Below, in pieces: positions 48,795 through 57,541 of a DNA stretch of 64,000 nucleotides. Below the pieces are notes generated by a model. That model had not been told where the DNA came from. It did not search any database and was given only the letters and a program-made list of their open reading frames with translations. The stretch lies in NCBI GenBank assembly GCA_016708905.1, contig JADJEV010000005.1, positions 558,001 through 622,000 of the forward strand. The letters are read 5' to 3'. The translations under genes were made by a program, and so were the position numbers. How positions within the stretch are numbered: position 1 is the stretch's first letter; every line of letters starts with the position of its first letter. This DNA is from Candidatus Methylophosphatis roskildensis. GTDB lineage: Bacteria; Pseudomonadota; Gammaproteobacteria; Burkholderiales; Rhodocyclaceae.

Positions 48795-50011
48795 TGTTCG
48801 CGCGCCCGAAGTCATCTACCGCTCTGCGCGTGCTGCTGGTCAGCGCGCTGGGGCTGATCGCCAGTCCGGTTTCGGTCGCCGACCGTTTCACGCTGAGCGG
48901 TGCGTTGAGCCCGCTGGCGCGCCCCGAACCGATCCTGTCGCAGGTCTTCGGCGACATCGAACTGCTGCGCCCCGATCGGGCGCTCGAGCGGCTCGAGGCG
49001 CTGCTGCAGGTGTTCCCGAATTTTCGCCTCGCCCATCTGGTCAAGGGCGATCTGCTGCTGGCCCGCGCACGCCCACTATCCACCTTTGGCGACGTCGAAC
49101 ACGCCCCGCCCGACCGCATCGCGGAACTGCGCGAGGAGGCGATTGCCCGCGTCAAGGCCTTCCGCGACAAGCCGCCGGCCAATGCCCTGCCGCGCGCCCT
49201 GCTGCAGCTTCAGCCCGAGCAGAAGAACGCGCTGGTAATCGACACCTTGCGCTCGCGCCTTTACGTGTTCGAGAACGACCGCGGACGGCCGCATTACGTC
49301 GCCGATTACTACATCACCCAGGGCAAGGCCGGCGCCGACAAAATGCAGCAGGGCGATCGCAAGACGCCGGTTGGCGTGTACTTCGTCACCGACAGCCTGC
49401 CGCGCGAAAAGCTCACCGATTTCTACGGCAGCGGCGCATTCCCGATCAACTACCCGAACGAGTGGGATCGCCGGATGGGCCGCAACGGCTACGGCATCTG
49501 GCTGCACGGCACGCCGAGCGACACCTTCTCGCGGCCGCCGCGCGCTTCCGACGGCTGCGTGGTGCTGGCCAATACCGACCTCGACGAAGTCGCCCAGCGC
49601 CTGCAGGTCGGCGTGACGCCGGTGATCATCGGCAACGGCATCGAGTGGGCGAATCCCGGTCAATGGGAAGCGGAACGCCGGCAACTGTCGCAGCAGGTCG
49701 AGTCGTGGCAGCGTGATCTGGGAAGCGGCGAGGCCGATCGCTACCTGTCGCACTATTCGATGCGCTTTTCCAGTGAGCGCATGAACTTCGCCCAGTGGTC
49801 GCGCAGCACACGCGAGGCGATGGTCCGCAACCGGACCCCGGCCGAAACGCGCAACCTGGCGATATTCCGCAATCCGGGCAAGGAACCGATGGCCGTGGTC
49901 ACTTTCGAACAGGACACGCACGGCAACGGCCGTCCCGCCTCGGTCAAGAAGCGCCAGTACTGGATCGTCGAAGAAGGCCGCTGGAAGATCATCTACGAAG
50001 GCGTGGCCTGA
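48794..50011 (+). CDS. L,D-transpeptidase (YkuD family) with NTF2-like tail
   Basis: This 405-residue exported enzyme has a signal peptide, an N-terminal helical part and a YkuD catalytic domain (about 145-275). The active-site pattern is His238 in WLHGTPSDTF and Cys255 in ASDGCVVL. The Arg that often follows the Cys (SHGCVR) is replaced. A C-terminal domain (about 300-405: GEADRYLSHYSMRFS, YWIVEEGRWKIIY) resembles that of the preceding TPR protein. Such enzymes cross-link peptidoglycan through D-Ala or meso-DAP, or trim lipoprotein links. Exact activity cannot be read from the sequence. Confidence 0.88.
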   Translation: MFARPKSSTALRVLLVSALGLIASPVSVADRFTLSGALSPLARPEPILSQVFGDIELLRPDRALERLEALLQVFPNFRLAHLVKGDLLLARARPLSTFGDVEHAPPDRIAELREEAIARVKAFRDKPPANALPRALLQLQPEQKNALVIDTLRSRLYVFENDRGRPHYVADYYITQGKAGADKMQQGDRKTPVGVYFVTDSLPREKLTDFYGSGAFPINYPNEWDRRMGRNGYGIWLHGTPSDTFSRPPRASDGCVVLANTDLDEVAQRLQVGVTPVIIGNGIEWANPGQWEAERRQLSQQVESWQRDLGSGEADRYLSHYSMRFSSERMNFAQWSRSTREAMVRNRTPAETRNLAIFRNPGKEPMAVVTFEQDTHGNGRPASVKKRQYWIVEEGRWKIIYEGVA

Positions 50012-50101
50012 GTCGCTCACGCACGTGCCAAGCGCGGCCCAGCGCGTGCCAAGAGCCTGGCGTCGCCTTTCCCGTTTTCCCTCACCTGCAGGAATACCCG
50101 C

Positions 50102-50665
50102 ATGAAGCAATTACTGATCGCTGCAGCACTCGTCTTCAACACGGTTTCGGCCTGGGCCGCGCATCCGATGGTCGAACTGAAAACCAGCCTCGGTCCGATC
50201 GTCGTCGAACTCTATGAAGACAAGGCGCCCAAATCGGTCGACAACTTTCTCGAGTATGTCAAAGGTGGCTTCTACAACGGCACCATCTTTCACCGCGTGA
50301 TCGATGGCTTCATGGTCCAGGGCGGCGGCTTTACCGAGACGATGGAGCAGAAGCCGACCCGCGCCCCGATCCAGAACGAAGCCAAGAACGGTCTGAAGAA
50401 CGAACCCGGCACGCTGGCCATGGCACGGACCGGCGACCCGCACTCGGCGACCGCGCAGTTCTTCATCAACCTGGTCAACAACCAGATGCTCGACCACCCG
50501 TCGCGCGACGGCTGGGGATACGCCGTGTTCGGCAAGGTGACCAGCGGTTTCGAGATCGTGCAGAAGATGGCCAAGGTCGAAACGACCAGCGCCGGACCGC
50601 ACCAGAACGTGCCGGCCAAGCCTATCGTCATCGAGTCGGCGCGCGTTCTGCCGGCCAGGCCGTAG
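50102..50665 (+). CDS. ppiA: Periplasmic peptidyl-prolyl cis-trans isomerase (cyclophilin)
   Basis: This 187-residue cyclophilin has a signal peptide (MKQLLIAAALVFNTVSAWAA, cut near AWA-A), so it acts in the periplasm on proline bonds of exported proteins. The catalytic landmarks are visible: FHRVIDGFMVQGGGF, GTLAMAR, SATAQFFINL and WGYAVFGKV. The gene lies 90 bp after the L,D-transpeptidase and 15 bp before a cytoplasmic cyclophilin that is closely similar, indicating a tandem duplication. Confidence 0.95.
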   Translation: MKQLLIAAALVFNTVSAWAAHPMVELKTSLGPIVVELYEDKAPKSVDNFLEYVKGGFYNGTIFHRVIDGFMVQGGGFTETMEQKPTRAPIQNEAKNGLKNEPGTLAMARTGDPHSATAQFFINLVNNQMLDHPSRDGWGYAVFGKVTSGFEIVQKMAKVETTSAGPHQNVPAKPIVIESARVLPARP

Positions 50666-50680
50666 CCACGGAGAATCAGA

Positions 50681-51172
50681 ATGATCAATCTCCATACCAA
50701 CCACGGCACCATCACGGTCGAGCTGTTTGCCGACAAGGCGCCGCTGACCGTCGCCAACTTCGTCGAATATGTAAAGGCCGGCCATTACGACAACACGGTG
50801 TTCCATCGCGTGATCGACGGCTTCATGGTCCAGGGTGGCGGTTTCGAGCCCGGCATGAAACAGAAGCGGACACGCGCCACGGTCAAGAACGAAGCCGACA
50901 ATGGCCTCAAGAATGCCATCGGGACACTGGCGATGGCCCGCACCCAGGATCCGCATTCCGCCTCGGCGCAGTTTTTCATCAACGTGGCGGACAACGACTT
51001 TCTCGATTTCCGCTCGCCGACCAGCCAGGGCTGGGGCTACTGCGTGTTCGGCAAGGTGGTCGATGGCATGGACGTGGTCGACAAGATCAAGGGCGTGAAA
51101 ACCGGATCCAAGGGCTTTCACCAGGACGTGCCGGCCGAAGACGTCGTGATCGAGCGCGCCGAGGAAGTCTGA
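50681..51172 (+). CDS. ppiB: Cytoplasmic peptidyl-prolyl cis-trans isomerase (cyclophilin)
   Basis: This 163-residue cyclophilin has no signal peptide and acts in the cytoplasm. It shows NFVEYVKAGHYDNTVFHRVIDG, FMVQGGGFEPGM, IGTLAMARTQDPHSASAQFF and GWGYCVFGKVVDGMDVVD. It is the normal length for PpiB. It follows ppiA in the same operon, with a GGAGAA ribosome-binding site. The next gene, lpxH, begins 43 bp after it. Confidence 0.96.
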   Translation: MINLHTNHGTITVELFADKAPLTVANFVEYVKAGHYDNTVFHRVIDGFMVQGGGFEPGMKQKRTRATVKNEADNGLKNAIGTLAMARTQDPHSASAQFFINVADNDFLDFRSPTSQGWGYCVFGKVVDGMDVVDKIKGVKTGSKGFHQDVPAEDVVIERAEEV

Positions 51173-51215
51173 TTCCTCGCGCAGGGCGCGGCAGCGTCCG
51201 CGCTGATCCGCCACC

Positions 51216-51944
51216 GTGACGACCCTGTTCATCTCCGACCTGCATCTGGCGGACACGCGACCGGGCGTCACCCGGCTGTTTCTGGATTTCCTGCGCGGCC
51301 CGGCTTGCAACGCCGACGCGCTCTACATCGTCGGCGACCTGTTCGAGTACTGGGCGGGCGACGACGATCTCGACGAACCGCTGAACCGCGCCGTCGCGGC
51401 CGCGCTGAGCGAGCTCGCCGACCATCGCGTGAAGACATTCTTCATGGCCGGCAATCGCGACTTCCTGATCGGTGGCGGATTCGCGCAACGCAGCGGACTC
51501 GCGCTGCTCGACGATGCGACCGTGATCGACCTCGACGCAATGCCGACCCTGCTGATGCATGGCGACACGCTGTGCACCGACGACCTTGCCTACCAGCAGC
51601 TCCGCGACACGGTGCGCGCGCCGGCCTACATCGCGCAGTTCCTCTCCCAGCCGCTGGCGGCACGCAAGGCGCAGATCGCCGCGATTCGCGCGCGCAGCGA
51701 AGCGGACAAAGGGACCAAGACGGCACAGATCATGGACGTCAATCGCGACGCAGTAGTGGCGGCGTTTCGCCGCCACGGCGCGGCGCGCCTGATCCACGGC
51801 CACACGCACCGGCCGGCCGATCACCGCTACGAAATCGACGGCAGGCCATGCACCCGCATCGTGCTGGCCGACTGGCACCACGAACGCGGCGAGTATCTGC
51901 GCTGCGACGGCGGCGGCTGCCTTCGGGTCGCGATCCACGCCTGA
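51216..51944 (+). CDS. lpxH: UDP-2,3-diacylglucosamine diphosphatase LpxH
   Basis: LpxH cleaves UDP-2,3-diacylglucosamine to lipid X in lipid A synthesis at the inner membrane. The 242-residue metallophosphoesterase has ISDLHLADTRP, VGDLFEYWAGDD, FMAGNRDFLIG, LLMHGDTLCTDD and LIHGHTHRPADH, giving the usual metal-binding set. The start is GTG at 51216. The ppiB-lpxH neighbourhood is common in Proteobacteria. A repeat element follows within 17 bp. Confidence 0.96.
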   Translation: MTTLFISDLHLADTRPGVTRLFLDFLRGPACNADALYIVGDLFEYWAGDDDLDEPLNRAVAAALSELADHRVKTFFMAGNRDFLIGGGFAQRSGLALLDDATVIDLDAMPTLLMHGDTLCTDDLAYQQLRDTVRAPAYIAQFLSQPLAARKAQIAAIRARSEADKGTKTAQIMDVNRDAVVAAFRRHGAARLIHGHTHRPADHRYEIDGRPCTRIVLADWHHERGEYLRCDGGGCLRVAIHA

Positions 51945-51960
51945 TACCGCGTTTGGCATA

Positions 51961-52080
51961 AGGCTGGAGGCCGCATGGATAGGCGATCTTCAGAATATTT
52001 GTCCTGAGAGACGCATGGAATATGACTCTCAGGACACATACCTTGTAGACCGCCATTCCATGGGGCTTCCAGGCCGGCGG
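51961..52080. repeat. Structured intergenic repeat, copy 5
   Basis: Between the converging lpxH and metZ lies the most symmetric copy. Cores GCATGGATAGGCGATCT (51973) and GCATGGAATATGACTCT (52013) are 40 bp apart. An 11-bp perfect inner hairpin, TGTCCTGAGAG / CTCTCAGGACA (52000-52036), spans their junction. The outer arms (AGGCTGGAGGCC and GGCTTCCAGGCC) are complementary, and an inverted core (CGCCATTCCATG) lies next to the right arm. Confidence 0.8.
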
Positions 52081-52101
52081 CCTCGAATTATCCTGGCAGC
52101 C

Positions 52102-53271
52102 TCAGCGCGCCAGGCCGCGCGCCAGATCGGCCTTGATATCCTCGATCGACTCCAGCCCGACCGCCACCCGCAGCAGCCCCTCGGTGATGCCCGAGGCGGC
52201 GCGCGCCTCGGGCGTGATCCGCCCATGCGTCGTGGTTGCTGGGTGCGTAATCGTGCTCTTGGTATCGCCGAGGTTCGCGGTAATCGAAATCACCCGCGTG
52301 CCATCCACGACCCGCCATGCAGCCTCACGCCCCCCGCAGACTTCGAAGCTGACGATCGCGCCGCCGAGTCTTTGCTGGCGCATCGCCAGCGCGTGCTGCG
52401 GATGCGATTCGAGGCCGGGGTAGAACACCCGCGACACTTGCGGTTGCGCCTCGAGCCAGCGCGCGAGTTCGAGGGTCGCGGCCGACTGCGCCTCCATGCG
52501 GATGCGCAGGGTCTCCAGCCCCTTGAGGATCACCCAGGCATTGAACGGCGACAGCGTGGGCCCGGCGGTACGCAGATACTTGAACACCTCCTCCATGGTT
52601 TCGTTGCTGCCGATGACCGCGCCGCCGAGCACCCGGCCCTGCCCGTCGAGATACTTGGTGGCCGAGTGGATGACGATGTCAGCACCCAGTTCGAACGGCT
52701 TCTGCAGCGCTGGCGTGCAGAAGCAATTGTCGACCACCAGCAGCACGCCCGCCTCGCGGGCGATTTGCGCCAGCCCGGCGATATCGACGATCTCGGTCAG
52801 CGGATTCGACGGCGTCTCGATGAAGATCAGTCGGGTCCGGGGCGTCAGCGCGGCGCGATAGGCGTCGAGATTCGTCGCCTCCACCAGAGTCGTCGTCACC
52901 GCGAACTTGCCGATGATGTTGGCAAACAACTGCTGGGTGGCGCCGAAGATGCTGCGCGACGAAACGATGTGATCGCCCGCCTGCAGCAGCGCCATGACGG
53001 TCGCGAGGATTGCCGACATGCCCGAGGCGGTGGCCACGCAGCGCTGCCCGCCTTCGAGCGCGGCGAGCCGCTCCTGCAGCATGTTCACGGTCGGATTGGT
53101 GAAGCGCGCGTAGACCATGCCCGGCACCTCGCCGGAAAATCGCGCCGCCGCCTGCGCGGCATTCTCGAAGACGAAGCTCGAGGTCAGATACATCGCCTCG
53201 CCGTGCTCGCCGAACTGACTGCGCACCTGGCCGGCACGCACCGCGAGGGTATCGAACTCGAAATCGGACAT
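52102..53271 (-). CDS. metZ: O-succinylhomoserine sulfhydrylase MetZ
   Basis: MetZ makes homocysteine from O-succinylhomoserine and sulfide using PLP. The 389-residue protein has the Cys/Met-metabolism fold: YARFTNPTVNMLQERLAALEG, ATASGMSAILATVMALL, VVDNCFCTPALQKP and the PLP lysine in VIHSATKYLDGQGR. The C-terminal HPATTTHGRI is typical. The start at 53271 (MSDFEFDTLAVRAGQ) has a GGAGT ribosome-binding site. It follows purF, as in Pseudomonas, but a strong terminator lies between them. Confidence 0.95.
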   Translation of the reverse strand: MSDFEFDTLAVRAGQVRSQFGEHGEAMYLTSSFVFENAAQAAARFSGEVPGMVYARFTNPTVNMLQERLAALEGGQRCVATASGMSAILATVMALLQAGDHIVSSRSIFGATQQLFANIIGKFAVTTTLVEATNLDAYRAALTPRTRLIFIETPSNPLTEIVDIAGLAQIAREAGVLLVVDNCFCTPALQKPFELGADIVIHSATKYLDGQGRVLGGAVIGSNETMEEVFKYLRTAGPTLSPFNAWVILKGLETLRIRMEAQSAATLELARWLEAQPQVSRVFYPGLESHPQHALAMRQQRLGGAIVSFEVCGGREAAWRVVDGTRVISITANLGDTKSTITHPATTTHGRITPEARAASGITEGLLRVAVGLESIEDIKADLARGLAR

Positions 53272-53331
53272 GGTGTTGACTCCCGCGTCCTCGCGCCAGA
53301 CGACGGCAACCGGACAAAAAACCAATCGGAC

Positions 53332-53367
53332 AAAAAAAAACCCGCCCAGCGAAAAGCTGAAACGGGT
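53332..53367 (-). terminator. Rho-independent terminator between purF and metZ
   Basis: On the minus strand AACCCGTTTCAGC - TTTTC - GCTGGGCGGGTT is followed by nine Ts. It lies about 110 bp after the purF stop and 60 bp before the metZ start. So metZ needs either its own promoter in that 60 bp or readthrough. Confidence 0.92.
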
Positions 53368-53476
53368 TCGTTTCGCTTTAGCTGGATTTATTGCGCGCCC
53401 GCAAGCTGAATCAAATCGGCGCGATGGACAGAAATCTACGCGCCGGCCGGCGCGCTGTCAATGATCGAGGCTGAAC

Positions 53477-55000
53477 TCAATGGCTCATCACCAGGTTCAG
53501 GTCGAGCTGGCCGTCTTCGCCATCGTCGATCCCTGCCCTGGCAACATGGTCGCGCTGCATTTCGACGTTCGACAGGTACTCGGCGGTGACATCGCCGGTG
53601 ATGTAATGGCCATCGAAGCACGAGGTCTCGAAATGAACGATCGCCGGATTGACCTCGCGCACCGCAGCCTTGAGGTCTTCGAGACTCTGATAGACCAGAC
53701 CGTCGGCACCGATTTCGCGGCAGATTTCCTCGTCGCTGCGATGTGCGGCGATCAGCTCGTTGCGCGACGGCATGTCGATGCCATAGACGTTGGCAAACCG
53801 GACCGGCGGCGCGGCAGAAGCGAAATACACCTTGCGGGCGCCGGCATCGCGCGCCATCTGCACGATCTCGCTGCTGGTCGTGCCGCGCACAATCGAATCG
53901 TCGACCAGCAGCACGCTCTTGCCGCGGAACTCCTGTGCGATCGCGTTGAGTTTTTGCCGCACCGATTTTCGCCGCGAAGCCTGCCCCGGCATGATGAAGG
54001 TGCGGCCGATGTAGCGATTCTTCACGAAACCTTCCCGGTACGGCAGGCCGAGCCGGCTCGCCAGTTCCATCGCCGACGGGCGGCTCGAATCGGGAATCGG
54101 CACCACCGTGTCGATGTCCATCCGCGGCGACATCCGGCGAATCCGCTCGGCCAGGTACTCGCCCATCTTCACCCGCGTCGCATAGACCGAGATGCCGTCG
54201 ATCAGCGAATCCGGCCGCGCCAGGTAGACGAACTCGAACATGCAGGGCGCCTGAAGACTGCGCTCGGCACACTGGCGCGCCATGAAGTTGCCGTCGATGT
54301 CGATCAGCACGGCCTCGCCGGGTGCCACGTCGCGCAGGACTTCGAAGCCGAGCGTGTCGATCGCCACACTCTCCGAGGCCACCAGATACTCGGTACCGGC
54401 CGCGGTTTCGTTGCGGCCGATGATCAGCGGGCGAATGCCGAACGGGTCGCGAAAAGCCAGCAGCCCGTAGCCGGCTATCATGGCAACCACGGCGTAGGCG
54501 CCGCGCACGCGGCGGTGCACGCCGACCACGGCGCGAAAGATGGTGTCGTCGTCGAGGCGGAATCCGGGTGAGGCGGCCTGCAGTTCGTGCGCCAGCACGT
54601 TGAGCAGCACTTCGGAATCCGAGTTGGTGTTGATGTGTCGCAGATCCTGCAGGTACATCTCGCGCTTGAGTTCGTCGGCATTGGTCAGGTTGCCGTTGTG
54701 CGCCAGCATGATGCCGAACGGCGAATTGACGTAGAAGGGCTGCGCCTCGTTGCCGTTGTAGGCCGAACCGGCGGTTGGATAGCGGCAGTGACCAATGCCC
54801 CAGTTGCCGACCAGGCTGCGCATGTTGCGCGTGCGGAATACGTCGCGAACCAAGCCCGGACCCTTGTGCATGTTGAACTTGGCGCCGTCCGCCGTGGCGA
54901 TGCCGGCAGCATCCTGCCCGCGATGCTGGAGCACCTGCAGGCCGTCGTAGAGCAACTCGTTAACGGGCGTCGCCGCGACGACGCCGATTATTCCGCACAT
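53477..55000 (-). CDS. purF: Amidophosphoribosyltransferase PurF
   Basis: PurF makes phosphoribosylamine from PRPP and glutamine, the first step of purine synthesis. The 507-residue protein has the catalytic Cys2 in MCGIIGVV, GLQVLQHRGQDAAG, GHCRYPTAGSA and FGIMLAHNGNLTN in the glutaminase half. The PRPP loop is SVLLVDDSIVRGTTS in the other half. It starts 9 bp after cvpA, the usual pairing. A terminator follows. Confidence 0.98.
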   Translation of the reverse strand: MCGIIGVVAATPVNELLYDGLQVLQHRGQDAAGIATADGAKFNMHKGPGLVRDVFRTRNMRSLVGNWGIGHCRYPTAGSAYNGNEAQPFYVNSPFGIMLAHNGNLTNADELKREMYLQDLRHINTNSDSEVLLNVLAHELQAASPGFRLDDDTIFRAVVGVHRRVRGAYAVVAMIAGYGLLAFRDPFGIRPLIIGRNETAAGTEYLVASESVAIDTLGFEVLRDVAPGEAVLIDIDGNFMARQCAERSLQAPCMFEFVYLARPDSLIDGISVYATRVKMGEYLAERIRRMSPRMDIDTVVPIPDSSRPSAMELASRLGLPYREGFVKNRYIGRTFIMPGQASRRKSVRQKLNAIAQEFRGKSVLLVDDSIVRGTTSSEIVQMARDAGARKVYFASAAPPVRFANVYGIDMPSRNELIAAHRSDEEICREIGADGLVYQSLEDLKAAVREVNPAIVHFETSCFDGHYITGDVTAEYLSNVEMQRDHVARAGIDDGEDGQLDLNLVMSH

Positions 55001-55009
55001 GCTTGACCT

Positions 55010-55501
55010 TCACCGATACTTGATTCGCTTCGCCATTACAGCCGGCATCCAGGGTTTCGCCGCCATTACCGCGGTTTCCAGCGGTGGTGCCAGCATTGAC
55101 TCCTGCCACCAGGCGGCCCGGGGCAGGGACGTCAGTCCCGCGACCAGCACGCCCAGCAACACGACCAGCAGCCCGCGCCCGAGACCGAAACACGCCCCCA
55201 ATACCCGATCCGTCACGCCCAGGCCGGCGGCCTTGAGCAGTTCGCGCAGCAAGAGCCGTAGCAGCGCGACCAGCAAGATTACCCCGACCGCAATCAACGC
55301 GAAAGCAGTAAACATCTGCAGCGTCGGATCCTTGATCAATCCCGCCAGTGCCGGCGCTACCTCGCCGGCAAACATCTTTCCGGCCAGCAGGGCGAGCACC
55401 CACGCCGCCAGCGCCAGGACTTCACTGACCAGCCCCCGCCAGAGCCCCAACAACAGCGAGGCGGCGAGGATCGCGATCACGCAGAGGTCGAAACCCGTCA
55501 T
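55010..55501 (-). CDS. cvpA: CvpA family membrane protein
   Basis: CvpA is an inner membrane protein of 163 residues with four hydrophobic segments. It was first linked to colicin V production and is nearly always next to purF, as here. FDLCVIAILAASLLLGLWRGLVSE and DRVLGACFGLGRGLLVV fit the family. The biochemical function is not settled; in other bacteria it affects bile or envelope stress tolerance. Confidence 0.93.
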   Translation of the reverse strand: MTGFDLCVIAILAASLLLGLWRGLVSEVLALAAWVLALLAGKMFAGEVAPALAGLIKDPTLQMFTAFALIAVGVILLVALLRLLLRELLKAAGLGVTDRVLGACFGLGRGLLVVLLGVLVAGLTSLPRAAWWQESMLAPPLETAVMAAKPWMPAVMAKRIKYR

Positions 55502-55516
55502 GGGCTCTGGCTGACT

Positions 55517-56215
55517 CTACTTGGGCACAACCACTCCGGGCAGACCGGCGTGTTTGAGCTTGGCCGCAGCCTGCAGGGCCGCCTCTCTGCTGGCGAACGG
55601 GCCGGCACGCACTCTGGTCTGCTTGCCCTTCGGCCCTTTCACTGTCTCGGCATAGGAATTGAATCCGGCGGCCTTGACCCGTGTGCGAACCTTGCCTACG
55701 TTGGCGGGATCGCCGAACGCTCCCAATTGCACGATGAATTGCCCGGTGGGCTGCGGCGGTTCATTGCCGGAAAGGATGGCCTCGACCATCGCCTGGCGTT
55801 CGGTCTTGCCGCCATCCTTTGCTTCGGCCTTCGGCTCGGGTTTGACGTCCGGCTTCGGCTCGGGCTTCGGCACCGGCTTGACATCGGGCTTCGCGGGCGG
55901 CGGCGGTGCTGCTCCGGCGGTCTCCGGCTCGGCCGGTTTCTGGGTTGCTGTCGGCGCGTCTGGCGCAGGCGCGGGCTCAGGGGAGGGTTTCGATTTAGTG
56001 TCGGCGGGCGCCGCCGCCGGGTTGGCGACCGGCTTCGACACATCTTTCGCATCCTGGCTCGGGATGCGGATCTGGATGTCCTGGGTCAGCGGTTTGGGCT
56101 CGTGGTCCATGACCATCGGCAAGACAATCACCGCAGTCAGGGCAAGCGCAACCGCGCCGACTAGGCGACGTCTCGCGCGTTTCTTCAGTTCGAGCTGATT
56201 TTCGCTTTCGCCCAT
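55517..56215 (-). CDS. SPOR-domain membrane protein (DedD-like)
   Basis: This 232-residue protein has a short basic N-terminus, one membrane helix (about residues 18-36), and a Pro/Lys/Glu-rich periplasmic linker of about 100 residues. The C-terminal SPOR domain (QFIVQLGAFGDPANVGKVRTR, VRAGPFASREAALQAAAKL) binds denuded septal peptidoglycan. It occupies the position of dedD between folC and cvpA, as in many Proteobacteria. It therefore probably works in cell division. Confidence 0.9.
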   Translation of the reverse strand: MGESENQLELKKRARRRLVGAVALALTAVIVLPMVMDHEPKPLTQDIQIRIPSQDAKDVSKPVANPAAAPADTKSKPSPEPAPAPDAPTATQKPAEPETAGAAPPPPAKPDVKPVPKPEPKPDVKPEPKAEAKDGGKTERQAMVEAILSGNEPPQPTGQFIVQLGAFGDPANVGKVRTRVKAAGFNSYAETVKGPKGKQTRVRAGPFASREAALQAAAKLKHAGLPGVVVPK

Positions 56216-56224
56216 CGATCGGTT

Positions 56225-57517
56225 TCAGTGAGGGCGCTGCTTCGATTGTTGTACGCGCATCGCGTCAGCCACGGTGAGGAAGGAACCGAACACGAGGATT
56301 CTATCATCTTCAGCCGCACACTCCCGCGCCGCACCATAGGCCAGCGCTGCACCATCGAAAGCGCGAACATCGGCGTCGGGCTTCTCCTCGCGCACGATCC
56401 GGGCCAATGAGTCAGCGGTCGCTGCGCGTGGCCCATCGAGCGTCACGCACAGCCAGTGATCGACGCCGTCACGCAGGTGTCGCACGACGCCGGCGATGTC
56501 CTTGTCGCGCAGCATGCCGAAAACCGCCCAGGTCTCCGGGAAATAACCCATGTTCGAGAGGTTCTCGCGCAGCACGGCTGCCGCCTGCGGGTTGTGCGCC
56601 ACGTCGAACACGATGCTCGGACGTCCCGGCAGCACCTGAAAGCGCCCCGGCAGTTCGACCGTGATCAGACCCCGGCGCAGATCCCCCATGGAGACCGGAA
56701 GGCGATCGCGCAGGCTCTCCAGCGCGGCGATCGCGGCCGAGGCGTTGAGCAGTTGATTGGCGCCACGCAGCGCCGGATAGGCCAATCCGGCCCGCTTGAC
56801 GAGCTTCCCCCCGTCATGACGCCAGAATCCCCATTGCTGTCGATCCCCGGCAAAGCCAAAGTGGCGGCCGCTGACCTGCAATACCGCGCCTATCTGGCTG
56901 GCATACTCGATGAGCGAATTCGGCGGCATCGGGTCGCCGACGATCGCCGGCCTGGCGGCGCGAAATATTCCGGCCTTCTCGCGACCGATCTCCTCCCGCG
57001 TATCGCCGAGAAACTGCGTGTGATCGATGTCGATGCTGGTGACGATCGAACAGTCCGGCTCGAAGGCATTCACCGCGTCCAGCCGCCCGCCCATGCCGAC
57101 CTCGAGTATCAGCACGTCGAGCCTCGCCTCGGCGAAGATCTTCCAGGCGGCCAACGTACCGAACTCGAAGTAGGTCAGCGGTACGCCGCCGCGCGCCGCT
57201 TCCACGGCCGCGAAAGCTTCGCACAGCAGCACATCGGAAGCCGGCACCGCCGTCACCCGCACGCGCTCGTTGTAGTCGAGCAGGTGGGGCGATGTATACA
57301 GGCCGACACGGTATCCGGCACAGCGCAGGATGCTCTCCAGCATCGCGCAGGTCGAACCCTTGCCGTTGGTACCGCCGACCGTGATCACCGGCGCCCGTTT
57401 CTCGATGCCCATGGCATCGCGCACCCGGGCCACGCGATCGAGGCCGAGCGCGATCGATTGCGAATGGACGCGATCGATATGCGCCAGCCACGCGTCGAGG
57501 GTCTGCGGAAGCGGCAT
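56225..57517 (-). CDS. folC: Bifunctional dihydrofolate/folylpolyglutamate synthase FolC
   Basis: FolC adds glutamate to dihydropteroate and then further glutamates to folate. The 430-residue protein has VGGTNGKGSTCAMLESIL (ATP loop), VGMGGRLDAVNAFEPDCSIVTSIDIDH, and the C-terminal RPSIVFDVAHNPQAA. It begins 24 bp after accD. The neighbour order accD-folC-SPOR-cvpA-purF-metZ is conserved with Pseudomonas. Confidence 0.97.
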   Translation of the reverse strand: MPLPQTLDAWLAHIDRVHSQSIALGLDRVARVRDAMGIEKRAPVITVGGTNGKGSTCAMLESILRCAGYRVGLYTSPHLLDYNERVRVTAVPASDVLLCEAFAAVEAARGGVPLTYFEFGTLAAWKIFAEARLDVLILEVGMGGRLDAVNAFEPDCSIVTSIDIDHTQFLGDTREEIGREKAGIFRAARPAIVGDPMPPNSLIEYASQIGAVLQVSGRHFGFAGDRQQWGFWRHDGGKLVKRAGLAYPALRGANQLLNASAAIAALESLRDRLPVSMGDLRRGLITVELPGRFQVLPGRPSIVFDVAHNPQAAAVLRENLSNMGYFPETWAVFGMLRDKDIAGVVRHLRDGVDHWLCVTLDGPRAATADSLARIVREEKPDADVRAFDGAALAYGAARECAAEDDRILVFGSFLTVADAMRVQQSKQRPH

Positions 57518-57541
57518 CAGGTCGCGGGTGACTGGCAGCCC

